Positions 9,790-18,734 of a DNA stretch of 64,000 nucleotides are shown here, one piece after another. Every line of letters begins with the position of its first letter. The stretch's first letter is position 1. The notes below the pieces were generated by a model. The model worked only from the letters and a program-made list of their open reading frames with translations, was not told the origin of the DNA and searched no databases. The position numbers were made by a program, and so were the translations under genes. Origin of the DNA: Leptothoe kymatousa TAU-MAC 1615 (GTDB taxonomy: Bacteria; Cyanobacteriota; Cyanobacteriia; Phormidesmidales; Phormidesmidaceae); the NCBI RefSeq assembly GCF_018739865.1, contig NZ_JADOER010000004.1:565067-629066 (forward strand), written 5' to 3'.

Positions 9790-10203
9790 TTACTCTAGGG
9801 GTTCACCATCTAATAGTTCAATTCGGCCAGAGGAACGGAGGCATTCTAAGCGCCAACGTTGGCCGGATACTCGACCAGGGAGAAACCCTAAAATGGTTAA
9901 ATGATTTTCTCCGCGATCTGTTTTCACTTTTACTAGCAAGTCGTGTTTGCTTTGGCTAACGATCAGTGCCTCTATTTCGAACTCGCCTTCACGGTTCCAA
10001 GGAAGTTCATACTGGGATTCTGGTTCTTCTGAACGAAGAACAGCACGAGTATTTTCAGCTTCAGACATTGGAGCAGTCATAGGTAGTGGGAGGAGGTTAT
10101 CGAACAGGGGGTAGCGAACCCAGCCATTCGGGATATAACTTTCCGCACATGGTTCCACCAGGGCTGGCCAAAGAGGCTGAGGTGGTAACGCTATATGCGG
10201 CAC
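9790..10203 (-). CDS. Hypothetical protein (137 aa, or about 96 aa from an internal start)
   Basis: I do not recognise this protein. It has no signal peptide or membrane helix. The C-terminal 70 residues form a predicted beta-rich domain (GEFEIEALIVSQSKHDLLVK, then NHLTILGFLPGRV, then WRLECLRSSGRIELLDGEP). The first codon at 10203 is GTG and abuts a perfect 26-bp palindrome. Internal ATGs at residues 42 and 46 (PMTAPMSEAENT) are alternatives, and the shorter product would contain the whole beta domain. No candidate start has a clear ribosome site. The terminator downstream supports expression. Confidence 0.6.
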   Translation of the reverse strand: MPHIALPPQPLWPALVEPCAESYIPNGWVRYPLFDNLLPLPMTAPMSEAENTRAVLRSEEPESQYELPWNREGEFEIEALIVSQSKHDLLVKVKTDRGENHLTILGFLPGRVSGQRWRLECLRSSGRIELLDGEPLE

Positions 10204-10229
10204 AATGTGCTGAATGCATTCAGCACATT
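10204..10229. promoter_or_regulatory. Perfect 26-bp palindrome next to a gene start
   Basis: The 26 bases are identical to their reverse complement, with the centre CTGAATGCATTCAG. The site directly abuts the possible GTG start of the small reverse-strand gene. It could be an operator for a dimeric regulator or a leader hairpin. Confidence 0.5.
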
Positions 10230-10453
10230 GCCATATGGCTTTAGGTAGACCATAGCATTTTGACTGGTGGATAGATTGTGCTTCAGATCATAAAGCTCTG
10301 TATGTCTATCTCAAGGTCTAGGTGATGCGAAGGTGAATGTTTATCGTCGTGATAGATTCAGAAACTGAATCTGTTGGTTAAAAATACTGTGTTGGGCCAT
10401 ATTTCACCGATACAGCCCATCCTAAGGGGGCAGCAACCTTTATTGATAGGGTT

Positions 10454-11140
10454 TTATCTTGTTGCTTGTTGGTCGTCGTACATGGCGCGCAGGATCATGG
10501 CGGGATCTACCCAGCTGCTTTCAAATTTTAAGCCCCAATGTAGATGGGGGCCTGTGGTGCGGCCACTCATGCCCACTCTGCCGATGGGTTGACCGGTGTT
10601 GATGGTGGTCCCTTCACGGATTTGAATGTTGCCGTCGGGGTCTACCATGACCCGTCGACCGCCTTCTGAGGTAACGTACCCTTGCATGTGGCAATAGATA
10701 TGCTGCCATTCTCCCGATTCAATGACGACCGATGTGCCGCAGGCGCTATCGTCTGAAATTTCGACTACGCGACCTTCCCACCAATTACGAATGTAGCTAC
10801 CGAGCGGTGCGGCAATGTCGAGTCCGTAGTGAAACTGTTCACCACCGTAGGGGGATTGGCGATAGCCAAAGGGGGAGGTATAAGCCTGAAAATTTTCCAC
10901 TGGGAATGAGGCGAAACTCCAGGGATTACTTGCTCTGGCAAGTTCAATGTCTGCTGCTTTGGCTGAGCGACGCTGGGCGGGGAGGATAATGCCCGTGAGG
11001 GTCCATAGGGATAACCCGCCGAGCAATAGGACTTTGAGATATACCCCTGAACGTCTTGGTTTAATCCATTGTTGGCATTGGCCCATTAGGGTGCGAGCAA
11101 CACCTTTTAAGGATATGGATTTAACAGGACGCGATTTCAT
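10454..11140 (-). CDS. M23 family metallopeptidase
   Basis: The 228-residue protein has one membrane helix near residues 36-54, which anchors it with the catalytic domain outside the cytoplasm. The lysostaphin-type fold is shown by the zinc ligands His104 and Asp108 (HYGLD) and His201 (GPHLHW), with His151 (IYCHMQ) as a catalytic residue. FGYRQSPYGG before the first motif is also typical. It is predicted to cleave peptidoglycan cross-links during wall growth or division. Two cysteines (134 and 150) may form a disulfide. It stands alone, with intergenic gaps on both sides. Confidence 0.9.
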   Translation of the reverse strand: MKSRPVKSISLKGVARTLMGQCQQWIKPRRSGVYLKVLLLGGLSLWTLTGIILPAQRRSAKAADIELARASNPWSFASFPVENFQAYTSPFGYRQSPYGGEQFHYGLDIAAPLGSYIRNWWEGRVVEISDDSACGTSVVIESGEWQHIYCHMQGYVTSEGGRRVMVDPDGNIQIREGTTINTGQPIGRVGMSGRTTGPHLHWGLKFESSWVDPAMILRAMYDDQQATR

Positions 11141-11428
11141 ATATCCAGAAAACCTATAGTGGCTGGTTAATGATTGACTCTTAAATATTTCCCTAGGTTG
11201 CCTGGGTCATCAGGCGGGATATTAAAAGTCGAGGCTGCAAACCAACTCACTGGTTATTTAAAGCAAGGATGATTGCATTGCCCGATAATGTACATCAATT
11301 TCTTGGAATTGCATACATTATTAGTCTCTTAAGTTAGTAAAAATATTCTTTATTTTTATTAGTTAAGATAAAACCTTTGGGGGAATGGTTAAGCTTGGGC
11401 AATTGGGTTTTTCTTATCAAACGGGGCT

Positions 11429-11836
11429 ATGGATCAGCAATTGCAAACGTCAGATCAGTGGTACGAGCAGGGCGTTACGTTTGATCGGCAGGGGCAGTTG
11501 CAAAACGCGATCGCATGTTATACCCAAGCCATTGATCTCCAGGCCGACTATTACGAAGCCTGGGTGCGTCGCGGCTTAACCCTAATGCTGTTAGAAGATT
11601 TTCGCCCGGCCATTGGTAACTTTAATCAAGCCGTTGCCCTAAAAATGGATTTAGATTTGGCTTGGTACCTCAAGGCCTATTGCCATGCCAAAATGCAGGC
11701 CGATGATTTTGCCCTATTGGCGCTACAAAAGGCGTTTGCCCTCAACCCCCAGCAATGGATCGAAATGGCGGGTAAGGAACCGGCCTTCGATCATCTCAGG
11801 CAGGACCCCCGCTTTCAGGAACTGGTGGTGAGTTAG
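11429..11836 (+). CDS. Tetratricopeptide-repeat protein
   Basis: The 135-residue protein consists of about three TPR units, a protein-interaction scaffold. Visible repeats are AWVRRGLTLMLLEDFRPAIGNF and, before it, WYEQGVTFDRQGQLQNAIAC with the usual Gly/Ala and aromatic spacing. A third unit ends in a C-terminal FDHLRQDPRFQELVVS, a tail seen on other cyanobacterial TPR proteins. There is no signal peptide. Its 3' end is the template of a tandem triplication. The following gene (selD fusion) is 180 bp downstream on the same strand. Confidence 0.8.
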   Translation: MDQQLQTSDQWYEQGVTFDRQGQLQNAIACYTQAIDLQADYYEAWVRRGLTLMLLEDFRPAIGNFNQAVALKMDLDLAWYLKAYCHAKMQADDFALLALQKAFALNPQQWIEMAGKEPAFDHLRQDPRFQELVVS

Positions 11837-11934
11837 TTCAATTCAGGCGGGACCCCGCTTTCAGAAACTAGGGGTGGTTAGTTCAATTCCGGTGGGGCCC
11901 CCGCTTTCAGAAACTCGTGGTGAGTTAGTTCAGT
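11800..11934 (+). repeat. Three tandem copies (about 46 bp) of the TPR gene 3' end
   Basis: The segment CCCGCTTTCAG..AACT..GGTG..GTTAGTTCA occurs three times in a row (GCTTTCAG at 11811, 11857 and 11903). Copy one contains the real stop codon of the TPR gene. The copies have diverged by several substitutions, so this is not a sequencing artefact of identical units. A short stem after the third copy (11920-11926 with 11938-11944) precedes a T-rich stretch. Confidence 0.9.
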
Positions 11935-12016
11935 AAAAACTCACGTGAAATTAAATTTTTTCTGGTATCTATGGTGAGCGCGTTGGTCTTTACATAATTA
12001 GGCGGGCTTTCCAGAG

Positions 12017-14266
12017 GTGATGCAGGAGACAACTTCGATTCATACAGATTTATTTTTTGTCGGTGGTGGGCACACCCACGCCATTGTGCTGCGAAAAATT
12101 GGCATGGAAGGGTTGCCTCCAGGGGTGCGGCTAACCTTAATTACGAATTTAGTCGATACGCCCTATTCGGGCATGTTGCCCTGTCATATTTCGGGGCTGT
12201 ATGACTTTGATCAATCCCACATTGATCTGCGGCCCCTGACGCGCTTTGCCAACTGCCGCTTGATTATGGATGAGGTGGTGAATATCGATCCACAGCAGCA
12301 GCGGATTCACTGTCGGCACCATCCCCCCATGGCCTACGATGCCCTGTCGATTGATATTGGCAGCACCCCCGGAACGGTTGCGGTGCCTGGGGCCAAGGAA
12401 TATGGGATTCCGGCCAAACCGGTGCCCCGGCTATTGCGGGCCTGGCACGACTACCTGGAGACATTAGCTGGGGCTAGTGCCGCCACCATTGGCATTGTGG
12501 GCGGTGGGGTGGGCGGTGTGGAACTGGCGCTAAATATGCAGGTGCGTTTGCAACAGGTGGTGGGGCCAGGGGCCAATATTCATGTGTTCCATCGGGGGGG
12601 GCGCTTGGCCACAGGCCGCAGTCGTGCCACCCAGCGGCAGCTGGCGAAGATTTTTCGCGATCGCCACATTCACACCCACCTATCGGAATCTGTCTGTGGG
12701 CTGGCATCGAACGCGCCAGATGCGGTGCAGGTGCACTGTGAGTCGGGGCTTTCGGTAACGTGCGATCGCGTCTTTTGGGTGACTAATGCCAGTGCGGCCC
12801 CTTGGCTAAGCCATACCGGCCTATCCGTTGGCGAAGACGGCTTTTTGCAGGTGCAAGATACCCTGCAAACCCTGTCCCACCCCAATGTATTTGCCGTGGG
12901 AGATGTGGCCACCATGGTGAATCACCCCCGACCCAAGGCCGGGGTATTTGCCGTGCGCCAGGGGCCGCCCCTCTACGAAAACCTCTACCGCTACCTGGCG
13001 GGTGATCGGCTCAAGCCCTTTAAGCCCCAACGTCAGTTTCTCAACATTATTGATCTTGGCGATGGCAATGCCATTGCCTCCCGCGGCCGGTGGTCAGCCC
13101 AATCGGTGTGGTTTCGCCGTTGGAAACACTGGATTGACGGCAACTTTATGGCGCTGTTCCATCAGTTTCCGGCCATGGAGCAGCGCTCGAAGCCCATCGC
13201 CCCAGACAAACCAACGGCTCAATGTGCCGGCTGTGGGGCCAAGGTGGGGCAATCGGTGCTAAGTCAGGCCCTGGCCCGTGCCCGTAGCGACTTTCCCGAA
13301 ATCCAACAGTGGGCCAATCCCGTCAAAATCGGCTTAAACAGCCCCGATGACGCGGCGGTGGTTGCAATTCCGGCAGGCAAGCTGGCGGTACAAACCGTCG
13401 ATCAGTTCCCCGCTCTACTAGACGATCCCTATATATTTGCCCAGATCTGCGTGAATCATTGCCTCAGCGATTTGTTTGCCATGGGGGCCACCCCCCAAAC
13501 GGTGCTGGCCTTGGCCACGTTGCCTTATGGCACAGATGCTGTGCAGGCAGAAACCCTCTATCAGCTGATGGCGGGGACCTACCAGGCCCTGTCGCCTTCC
13601 AAAACGTGGCTGGTGGGTGGGCACACCACCGAAGGCCCACAGCTATCCCTAGGGTTTGCCTGCAATGGTTGGATTGATCCCGATCAGATTCTCACTAAAC
13701 AAAATCTGCGGCCTGGCCTCAGCTTGGTATTGACCAAGCCCCTGGGCACAGGGGTGTTATTTGCCGCAGATATGCAGCTGGCCGCCAAGGGCCGCTGGAT
13801 CGACGCCGCTGTCACCAGTATGGTGCAGTCCAATCAACAGGCCATGGACTGTTTTCGTGCCCATGGAGTCGTGGCGTGCACTGATATTACGGGGTTCGGT
13901 CTATTGGGCCACCTCTATGAAATGCTGCCACGGTCAGCCAACTTGGCCGTGGAGCTAAGCATCGATGCGCTGCCGGTTTTGCCTGGGGCCCACAGGTGTT
14001 TGGCCGCCGGGTATCGCAGTTCGCTCCACGACCGTAACTGCCAGGTTGCTTGCCAGGTGAGCAACCCCCAACCCCAGCACCCCAACTACCCCCTCCTTTT
14101 TGATCCTCAAACCTCCGGTGGGTTGTTGGCGGCGATTCCGACTGGGCGGGTGCCCGATTGTTTAACCGCCCTAAACCAATCGGGCTATGTGCACAGTGCG
14201 GCCATTGGTGAGGTGGTGCCTGGAACCGGGCAAACGCCTTTTGCAATCCGGGGGTTGGCCTCGTAG
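12017..14266 (+). CDS. selD: FAD-dependent oxidoreductase / selenide, water dikinase fusion
   Basis: The 749-residue protein has two parts. Residues 10-390 form a pyridine-nucleotide-disulfide-type oxidoreductase with an FAD P-loop (FFVGGGHTHA), a second Rossmann motif (IGIVGGGVGGVELAL) and the FAD-contacting VFAVGDVATM. From about residue 400 begins SelD, which makes selenophosphate from selenide and ATP. Its catalytic Cys406 and Lys409 lie in CAGCGAKVG, followed by SPDDAAVV, ITGFGLLGHL and FDPQTSGGLL. The active residue is Cys, with no in-frame stop. The start is GTG 12017 or ATG 12020. It is followed 36 bases later by mnmH, which uses selenophosphate, so the pair is a dedicated selenium tRNA-modification operon. 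The oxidoreductase half may supply reduced selenium; that role is inferred. Confidence 0.93.
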   Translation: MMQETTSIHTDLFFVGGGHTHAIVLRKIGMEGLPPGVRLTLITNLVDTPYSGMLPCHISGLYDFDQSHIDLRPLTRFANCRLIMDEVVNIDPQQQRIHCRHHPPMAYDALSIDIGSTPGTVAVPGAKEYGIPAKPVPRLLRAWHDYLETLAGASAATIGIVGGGVGGVELALNMQVRLQQVVGPGANIHVFHRGGRLATGRSRATQRQLAKIFRDRHIHTHLSESVCGLASNAPDAVQVHCESGLSVTCDRVFWVTNASAAPWLSHTGLSVGEDGFLQVQDTLQTLSHPNVFAVGDVATMVNHPRPKAGVFAVRQGPPLYENLYRYLAGDRLKPFKPQRQFLNIIDLGDGNAIASRGRWSAQSVWFRRWKHWIDGNFMALFHQFPAMEQRSKPIAPDKPTAQCAGCGAKVGQSVLSQALARARSDFPEIQQWANPVKIGLNSPDDAAVVAIPAGKLAVQTVDQFPALLDDPYIFAQICVNHCLSDLFAMGATPQTVLALATLPYGTDAVQAETLYQLMAGTYQALSPSKTWLVGGHTTEGPQLSLGFACNGWIDPDQILTKQNLRPGLSLVLTKPLGTGVLFAADMQLAAKGRWIDAAVTSMVQSNQQAMDCFRAHGVVACTDITGFGLLGHLYEMLPRSANLAVELSIDALPVLPGAHRCLAAGYRSSLHDRNCQVACQVSNPQPQHPNYPLLFDPQTSGGLLAAIPTGRVPDCLTALNQSGYVHSAAIGEVVPGTGQTPFAIRGLAS

Positions 14267-14302
14267 GATGTATCTGGCTGCTACCTTATACTTTGTGACT
14301 CG

Positions 14303-15337
14303 GTGACCCAGCTTCTTTCCATTACTGATTTTTGGCAGGCCCCGGGGCCGATTTTGGATGTGCGTAGTCCCGGGGAATATGCCCAGGGCCATTTGCCCCA
14401 TGCCGTGAGTTTTCCTCTATTTTCCGATGAAGAACGCGCCCAGGTGGGCACCTGTTATAAGCAACAGGGGAAAGAAACGGCGGTGGAACTGGGCCTGGAA
14501 ATAGTGGGACCCAAAATGGCCGGTTTAGTCAAACAGGCCAAGACCCTAGCCCCTGAGCGGCAAGTGCGGGTGCATTGCTGGCGCGGCGGCATGCGCAGCG
14601 GCTCGGTGGGGTGGCTGTTGGAAACCAGCGGCTTGGATGTGGCCCTATTAACAGGGGGCTATAAGGCGTTTCGAGGCTGGGTCCGGTCCACGTTGGCGAT
14701 GCCCCGACCCATGATTGTGGTGGGTGGCATGACGGGAACTGGGAAAACCGACATCCTCCATGCCCTCAGGGACCTGGGGGAACAGGTGCTGGATTTGGAA
14801 GGGTTGGCCAATCATCGGGGCAGTAGCTATGGCGCCTTGATGCAGCCGCCCCAGCCTAGCACCGAGCAGTTTGAAAATTTACTGGCAGAGCAGTGGTGTC
14901 AGTTTTCCCCGGACCGCCCAGTGTGGATTGAGGCGGAGAGCCGCCAGGTGGGGGCCTGCCGGGTGCCAGATGAGATTATGCAGCAAATGGAAGCGGCGAA
15001 CACCCTAGAAATTCTGCGCTCTGAGCCAGAACGCTTGAAACTATTGGTGGAAATTTATGGTCAAGCGGACCCCGACGGTTTAATTGCGGCCACGGAACGT
15101 TTGCAACGACGTTTGGGGGGCCTGCGGACTCAGACTGCGGTAGAGCATATAAAACAAGGCGATCTAGCAGCAGCAGCTTCAGTAGTTTTATCGTATTATG
15201 ATCGTACTTATCGACATGATTTGGTGCGTAGAGGTAAGGAAATTCCCACGGTGAATGTAGCTGAGATGTCAGCCATGGATGCTGCCCGGTGTTTACTATA
15301 TCAAGTGAAAAATTGGGAATGGTATAGCAGTTGTTAA
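14303..15337 (+). CDS. mnmH: tRNA 2-selenouridine synthase
   Basis: This 344-residue enzyme (also called SelU or YbbB) replaces sulfur with selenium in 2-thiouridine at the wobble position of certain tRNAs. It has an N-terminal rhodanese domain with ILDVRSPGEYAQGH and the active Cys92 in VHCWRGGMRSG. A P-loop domain follows with GGMTGTGKTD at 141-150. The C-terminal half has IEAESRQVG, matching the family. The start is GTG at 14303. It lies just downstream of selD, the selenophosphate supplier. No SelA or SelB is present here, so selenium use in this region is for tRNA modification rather than selenocysteine. Confidence 0.93.
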   Translation: MTQLLSITDFWQAPGPILDVRSPGEYAQGHLPHAVSFPLFSDEERAQVGTCYKQQGKETAVELGLEIVGPKMAGLVKQAKTLAPERQVRVHCWRGGMRSGSVGWLLETSGLDVALLTGGYKAFRGWVRSTLAMPRPMIVVGGMTGTGKTDILHALRDLGEQVLDLEGLANHRGSSYGALMQPPQPSTEQFENLLAEQWCQFSPDRPVWIEAESRQVGACRVPDEIMQQMEAANTLEILRSEPERLKLLVEIYGQADPDGLIAATERLQRRLGGLRTQTAVEHIKQGDLAAAASVVLSYYDRTYRHDLVRRGKEIPTVNVAEMSAMDAARCLLYQVKNWEWYSSC

Positions 15338-15424
15338 CTGTAGGGAAATCATCAGCGGTGGCAGCTTTATCAATGCGTTTGCTGTGCTGTCAGCATCACC
15401 ACGACTGGATTTAGGTCCCCAAGG

Positions 15425-15643
15425 ATGAGAGTCCCGATGAGCTATTTGTACTATGCGGTTCCGGCTGGAATCACCTTTTTGATTGCTCTGGTTGCTTTTT
15501 TAAAGGACACTGGGGCGTCAAAGGCCAGTGTCTTCAATTGGCTATTTCTTGTTGTGGTTGGACTGCTGTGGCCCCTCACCCTACCGTTTATTGTGGGGAA
15601 AAGGCTGCTGTCACTGTTTCAGTCCGAAAAGATCGAGGCCTGA
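15425..15643 (+). CDS. Small two-helix membrane protein
   Basis: The 72-residue protein has two hydrophobic helices (YYAVPAGITFLIALVAFL and FNWLFLVVVGLLWPLTLPFI) joined by a short polar loop, with a basic/acidic tail (KRLLSLFQSEKIEA). I do not recognise a family. A second ATG four codons in (15437, MSYLYYAV) is an equally good start. Its stop codon lies inside the first unit of a 57-bp tandem duplication shared with the convergent radical SAM gene. Confidence 0.65.
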   Translation: MRVPMSYLYYAVPAGITFLIALVAFLKDTGASKASVFNWLFLVVVGLLWPLTLPFIVGKRLLSLFQSEKIEA

Positions 15644-15741
15644 GCTGGGTGCGCTTAGTGGACAACCTGCAATCGGGGCGCATCAAAGATCGAGGCCTGA
15701 GTAGGGGTTGCTTAGTGGACAACCTGCAATCGGGGCGCATC
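15628..15741. repeat. 57-bp tandem duplication spanning two convergent gene ends
   Basis: Units 15628-15684 and 15685-15741 are near-identical and differ only around GAGCTGGGTGCGC versus GAGTAGGGGTTGC. Each unit carries both the KIEA-stop end of the forward membrane-protein gene and the RLQVVH-stop end of the reverse radical SAM gene. The stop signals of both genes are therefore doubled. Confidence 0.95.
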
Positions 15742-17346
15742 CATATAAGTCTCGGCGGTTTCTAGATGCTTAACCAGCGTACTTTTGGGTAACGGTCCTT
15801 CTAGGTGATCCCAGGGTAGGGGTTGGTCTAGGGGCCAATCGTCATAGACATAGTAGTCCAACGGTGGCAGCTGCCCTTTGAGTTCTTTGAAGGCACGGCG
15901 GTAGCTGCCCAGGGAGTTGCCGTAGTGTCGAGTCAGTTCTAGGAGGTTGCTGATGCGGCGGTCTCCTCGGGAAATCAGGGTTTGAATCACCGACCAGTTG
16001 TAGCTTTCGGGGCGAAAGTCGATGCCTTGGGAGCGCAGATTTTTTTGTAAGAACTTGAGCCGCTTTTCAGCTTTTTTATTGACGCCGTACCACTGGAATG
16101 GGGTGTGGGCCTTGGGGACAAACGTGCTACATCCCAGGGTTAGCTTGATGCCTTTTGCCGCTTTTTTGAGTTGTTGCATCATGGTGGCGGTGGCTTCTAG
16201 ATCCGTTTCGGTTTCGCCCGGTATGCCGGCCATGCCATAGAGTTTGACGTTGCTAAGGCCGCCGGTTTTGGCATTGATAACGGCGGTTTCAATATCGGCG
16301 GTCTCTAGTTTTTTATTGATGGTTTGCCGCACCCGTTCTGAGCCACTTTCGACGGCAATGGTAATGGATTTGGTGCCATGGTTCACCAGGGTTTTGGCTA
16401 GTTTTTCGTTGACCGTGTTGGTGCGGACGGAGGCAATGCTCAAACGCACATCGTTATAGGTGGGCTGGTTAATGTAATCCAGCAGTTCTTCAAAACCTGG
16501 GTGCTGGGTAACCGATGCGCCCAGGAGTCCCAACCGTTTGGTGACGGTTAAGCCGCGCTCAATGGCGGGAATTAGGGATTCATCTAAGCTAGCGGTGCGG
16601 AAGGGCAGTGTGAGGTAGCTGGCTAGGCAAAAACGACACATTTCGGGGCAGCTGCGCACCACTTCCACCATAAAGATGTTTTCCCAGGCCGCCTTTTCGG
16701 TGACCACCGTGGAGGCCAGCAGGACATTCCCCCGGTAGGTTTGTTTTTTGACTACCTGGGGCACACCGCTGGCGGGTTCCACCGCCTGAATCGGTCCTGT
16801 GGCATCACTATAAATGGGTTGGTAAAGGCTGGGGATGTAGATACCAGGGACCTGGGCCAGGGTTTTTAGCTGTTCTACTCGATTGGCAGTGCGAACGGTT
16901 TGGTAGGTGTCGATAAAGGTGGGAATTAGATCTTCCCCATCGCCCAGCAGAATAATGTCGAAAAAGTCGGCAAAGGGTTCGGGGTTGGCGGTGAGTACGG
17001 GGCCACCGCCAAAAATGAGGGGATGGTTTTCGGTGCGATCGCAGCTGCGGATGGGAATCTGCTGTTCTTCTAATAGATTCAGAATATTGATGTAGTCCAG
17101 CTCCCAAGACACCGAAAACCCCATCAGTTCTGGGTTGGCAGGTAAATCTTGGGACATATCTGTAAACAGTCGCCCCACAGCTAAATCACTGCGCTGCGCG
17201 AGCATTGCCCAGATTACCTGATAGCCCAAACTGGTAATGCCAATGGTGTACTCATTGGGGAAGGCAAAAATTACTGGAACAGCATTGGATGTGGAGACCG
17301 ATGGCGTGAACAGCAGATGCTCGGCGGCAAAGACAGATGAAGTCAA
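15712..17346 (-). CDS. B12-binding-domain-type radical SAM protein
   Basis: The 544-residue protein begins with a cobalamin-binding-like Rossmann region (PVIFAFPNEYTIGITSLGYQ, then MGFSVSWELDYINILNLLEE, then LIFGGGPVLTANPEP and ILLGDGEDLIP). A radical SAM core follows, with the [4Fe-4S] motif CPEMCRFC at about residue 235 in the CxxxCxxC spacing. GIPGETETDLEAT is a typical radical SAM strand, and the C-terminal region is specific to this group. It closely resembles uncharacterised cyanobacterial TIGR03960-type proteins. The substrate is unknown. It stands alone, and its 3' end is duplicated. Confidence 0.88.
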   Translation of the reverse strand: MTSSVFAAEHLLFTPSVSTSNAVPVIFAFPNEYTIGITSLGYQVIWAMLAQRSDLAVGRLFTDMSQDLPANPELMGFSVSWELDYINILNLLEEQQIPIRSCDRTENHPLIFGGGPVLTANPEPFADFFDIILLGDGEDLIPTFIDTYQTVRTANRVEQLKTLAQVPGIYIPSLYQPIYSDATGPIQAVEPASGVPQVVKKQTYRGNVLLASTVVTEKAAWENIFMVEVVRSCPEMCRFCLASYLTLPFRTASLDESLIPAIERGLTVTKRLGLLGASVTQHPGFEELLDYINQPTYNDVRLSIASVRTNTVNEKLAKTLVNHGTKSITIAVESGSERVRQTINKKLETADIETAVINAKTGGLSNVKLYGMAGIPGETETDLEATATMMQQLKKAAKGIKLTLGCSTFVPKAHTPFQWYGVNKKAEKRLKFLQKNLRSQGIDFRPESYNWSVIQTLISRGDRRISNLLELTRHYGNSLGSYRRAFKELKGQLPPLDYYVYDDWPLDQPLPWDHLEGPLPKSTLVKHLETAETYMDAPRLQVVH

Positions 17347-17562
17347 AGTAAGCTTGGGCGGCGGGTATCTATTTAATCATAGAGATAAACCCCGACATCA
17401 GATTAGAGGCTTCTAACGATGGTAAGGGGGAATAACGATGGAAACGTATTGTTGACTAAGTGCTAATGCGGTTATTGGTCCATGAAAGGGCACATTAGTA
17501 TGGAGACGTACGTAGGAGCTTTCTATTCCCATTGAGCTTGGCGTGTTTCCTGGAGATTTACA

Positions 17563-18591
17563 ATGTATCATGATCCTTCTACAGCCTTTGCTCAGCAACC
17601 GTCGGACGCTGATAGTGATGACCCTTTTTCACTGGTCGATTCTGCGGCTGTTGCGGAAGAACGGTTCAAAGCAGGTGTGGCCTACCACCAGGAAGCCCAG
17701 TATAAGATGGCACTCATTTCCCTTCAGCGTGCCCTCGATATGCTTAGCTCGGTGGAGCCTGGTTTACTGAAAGGCAAAATTTATAATGCGATCGCCACCG
17801 TGCACTATAGCCAGCGTCGCTATTTATGGGCCTTAGAACCTGCCCGTAAAGCCCTAGCCATTGGCGAGTCCTTAGATAACAACTATCTCAGGCTCATATG
17901 CCTGGATCAAATTGGTAATAGCTATCGCCACTTAAACGATTTGGATAAAGCCTTAGCGGCCCTCCAGGAAAGCCGACAGATAGCTGAATCAATGGCCAAT
18001 AGTAAAATTTTGAGCCGTAGTTTGAATAATCTTGGTTTAGCCTATAAAGCCAAAAGAGATTATGCCCAGGCAATTAACTGCTATGAACAAAGCCTTTTAC
18101 TGGCGAAAGAGAACGGCAACATGCGTAAAGTCAGTCAAATCTTGCGCAATATCGGTAACCTGCACCATCGTATTGGTGACTATGCCAAAACAGTTGACTA
18201 CTACAGTCAGCTTCTGGATGTAGAGTCTTCCCCCCTGGATACGTCCACCAAGATCAAAATTTTGCGAAATATCAGCAGTGCTTGCTACGCCCTAGGGCGC
18301 TATTCTATGGCGGTGCAATACCTAAAGCAACGCTTAAAGCTAGCCCAGAAAGTCAGCGATCTTAAAGTTCAAGAGCAAAGTTTAGATGACCTAAGTCTGA
18401 ATTACGATGCCCTGGGTAAGACTGACCATGTGCTTCATTATCAAGAGCAGCGGCTACAGATCTGTTTAGAATTGCGCAATAGTCAACTACAGCAGCAGGC
18501 CTTAGATCGTCTTCGGGCTACCTGTCTATCGGTGGGCGATTTTGAGCGTATTCTCAAATATCAACATTTATTCAACGGTCGCACCGCTTAA
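17563..18591 (+). CDS. TPR-repeat protein (342 aa)
   Basis: From about residue 35 the protein is almost entirely TPR repeats of the 36-40-residue, tetratricopeptide/Rapsyn-like type. Examples are LICLDQIGNSYRHLNDLDKA, SRSLNNLGLAYKAKRDYAQA and SQILRNIGNLHHRIGDYAKT. Around seven units are visible. The N-terminal 30 residues are Asp/Ser-rich and likely disordered. There is no signal peptide or catalytic domain. It should be a cytoplasmic scaffold, and the partner cannot be told. It converges on gap2 with a strong bidirectional terminator between. Confidence 0.85.
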   Translation: MYHDPSTAFAQQPSDADSDDPFSLVDSAAVAEERFKAGVAYHQEAQYKMALISLQRALDMLSSVEPGLLKGKIYNAIATVHYSQRRYLWALEPARKALAIGESLDNNYLRLICLDQIGNSYRHLNDLDKALAALQESRQIAESMANSKILSRSLNNLGLAYKAKRDYAQAINCYEQSLLLAKENGNMRKVSQILRNIGNLHHRIGDYAKTVDYYSQLLDVESSPLDTSTKIKILRNISSACYALGRYSMAVQYLKQRLKLAQKVSDLKVQEQSLDDLSLNYDALGKTDHVLHYQEQRLQICLELRNSQLQQQALDRLRATCLSVGDFERILKYQHLFNGRTA

Positions 18592-18649
18592 TAAGGTTAA
18601 TCCTAGCGTCTAATTTAGAAACAATCTTTGCACCACTAATCGCGCTATA

Positions 18650-18685
18650 AAAAAGCCTGCCTGGGTATACCCAGACAGGCTTTTT
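18650..18685. terminator. Bidirectional terminator between TPR gene and gap2
   Basis: The arms AAAAAGCCTG-C-CTGGGTA and TACCCAG-A-CAGGCTTTTT pair with a single internal mismatch. Poly-A and poly-T flanks allow termination on both strands. Confidence 0.9.
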
Positions 18686-18734
18686 CAAGTTCTAACGTGT
18701 TAGATCCGGTTTAGGACTGTACCTAAAGACGCTT

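Noticed and set aside
12017..14266. Selenocysteine-containing SelD
   Set aside because: The catalytic position is encoded by a Cys codon (Cys406), and there is no in-frame TGA in the ORF.
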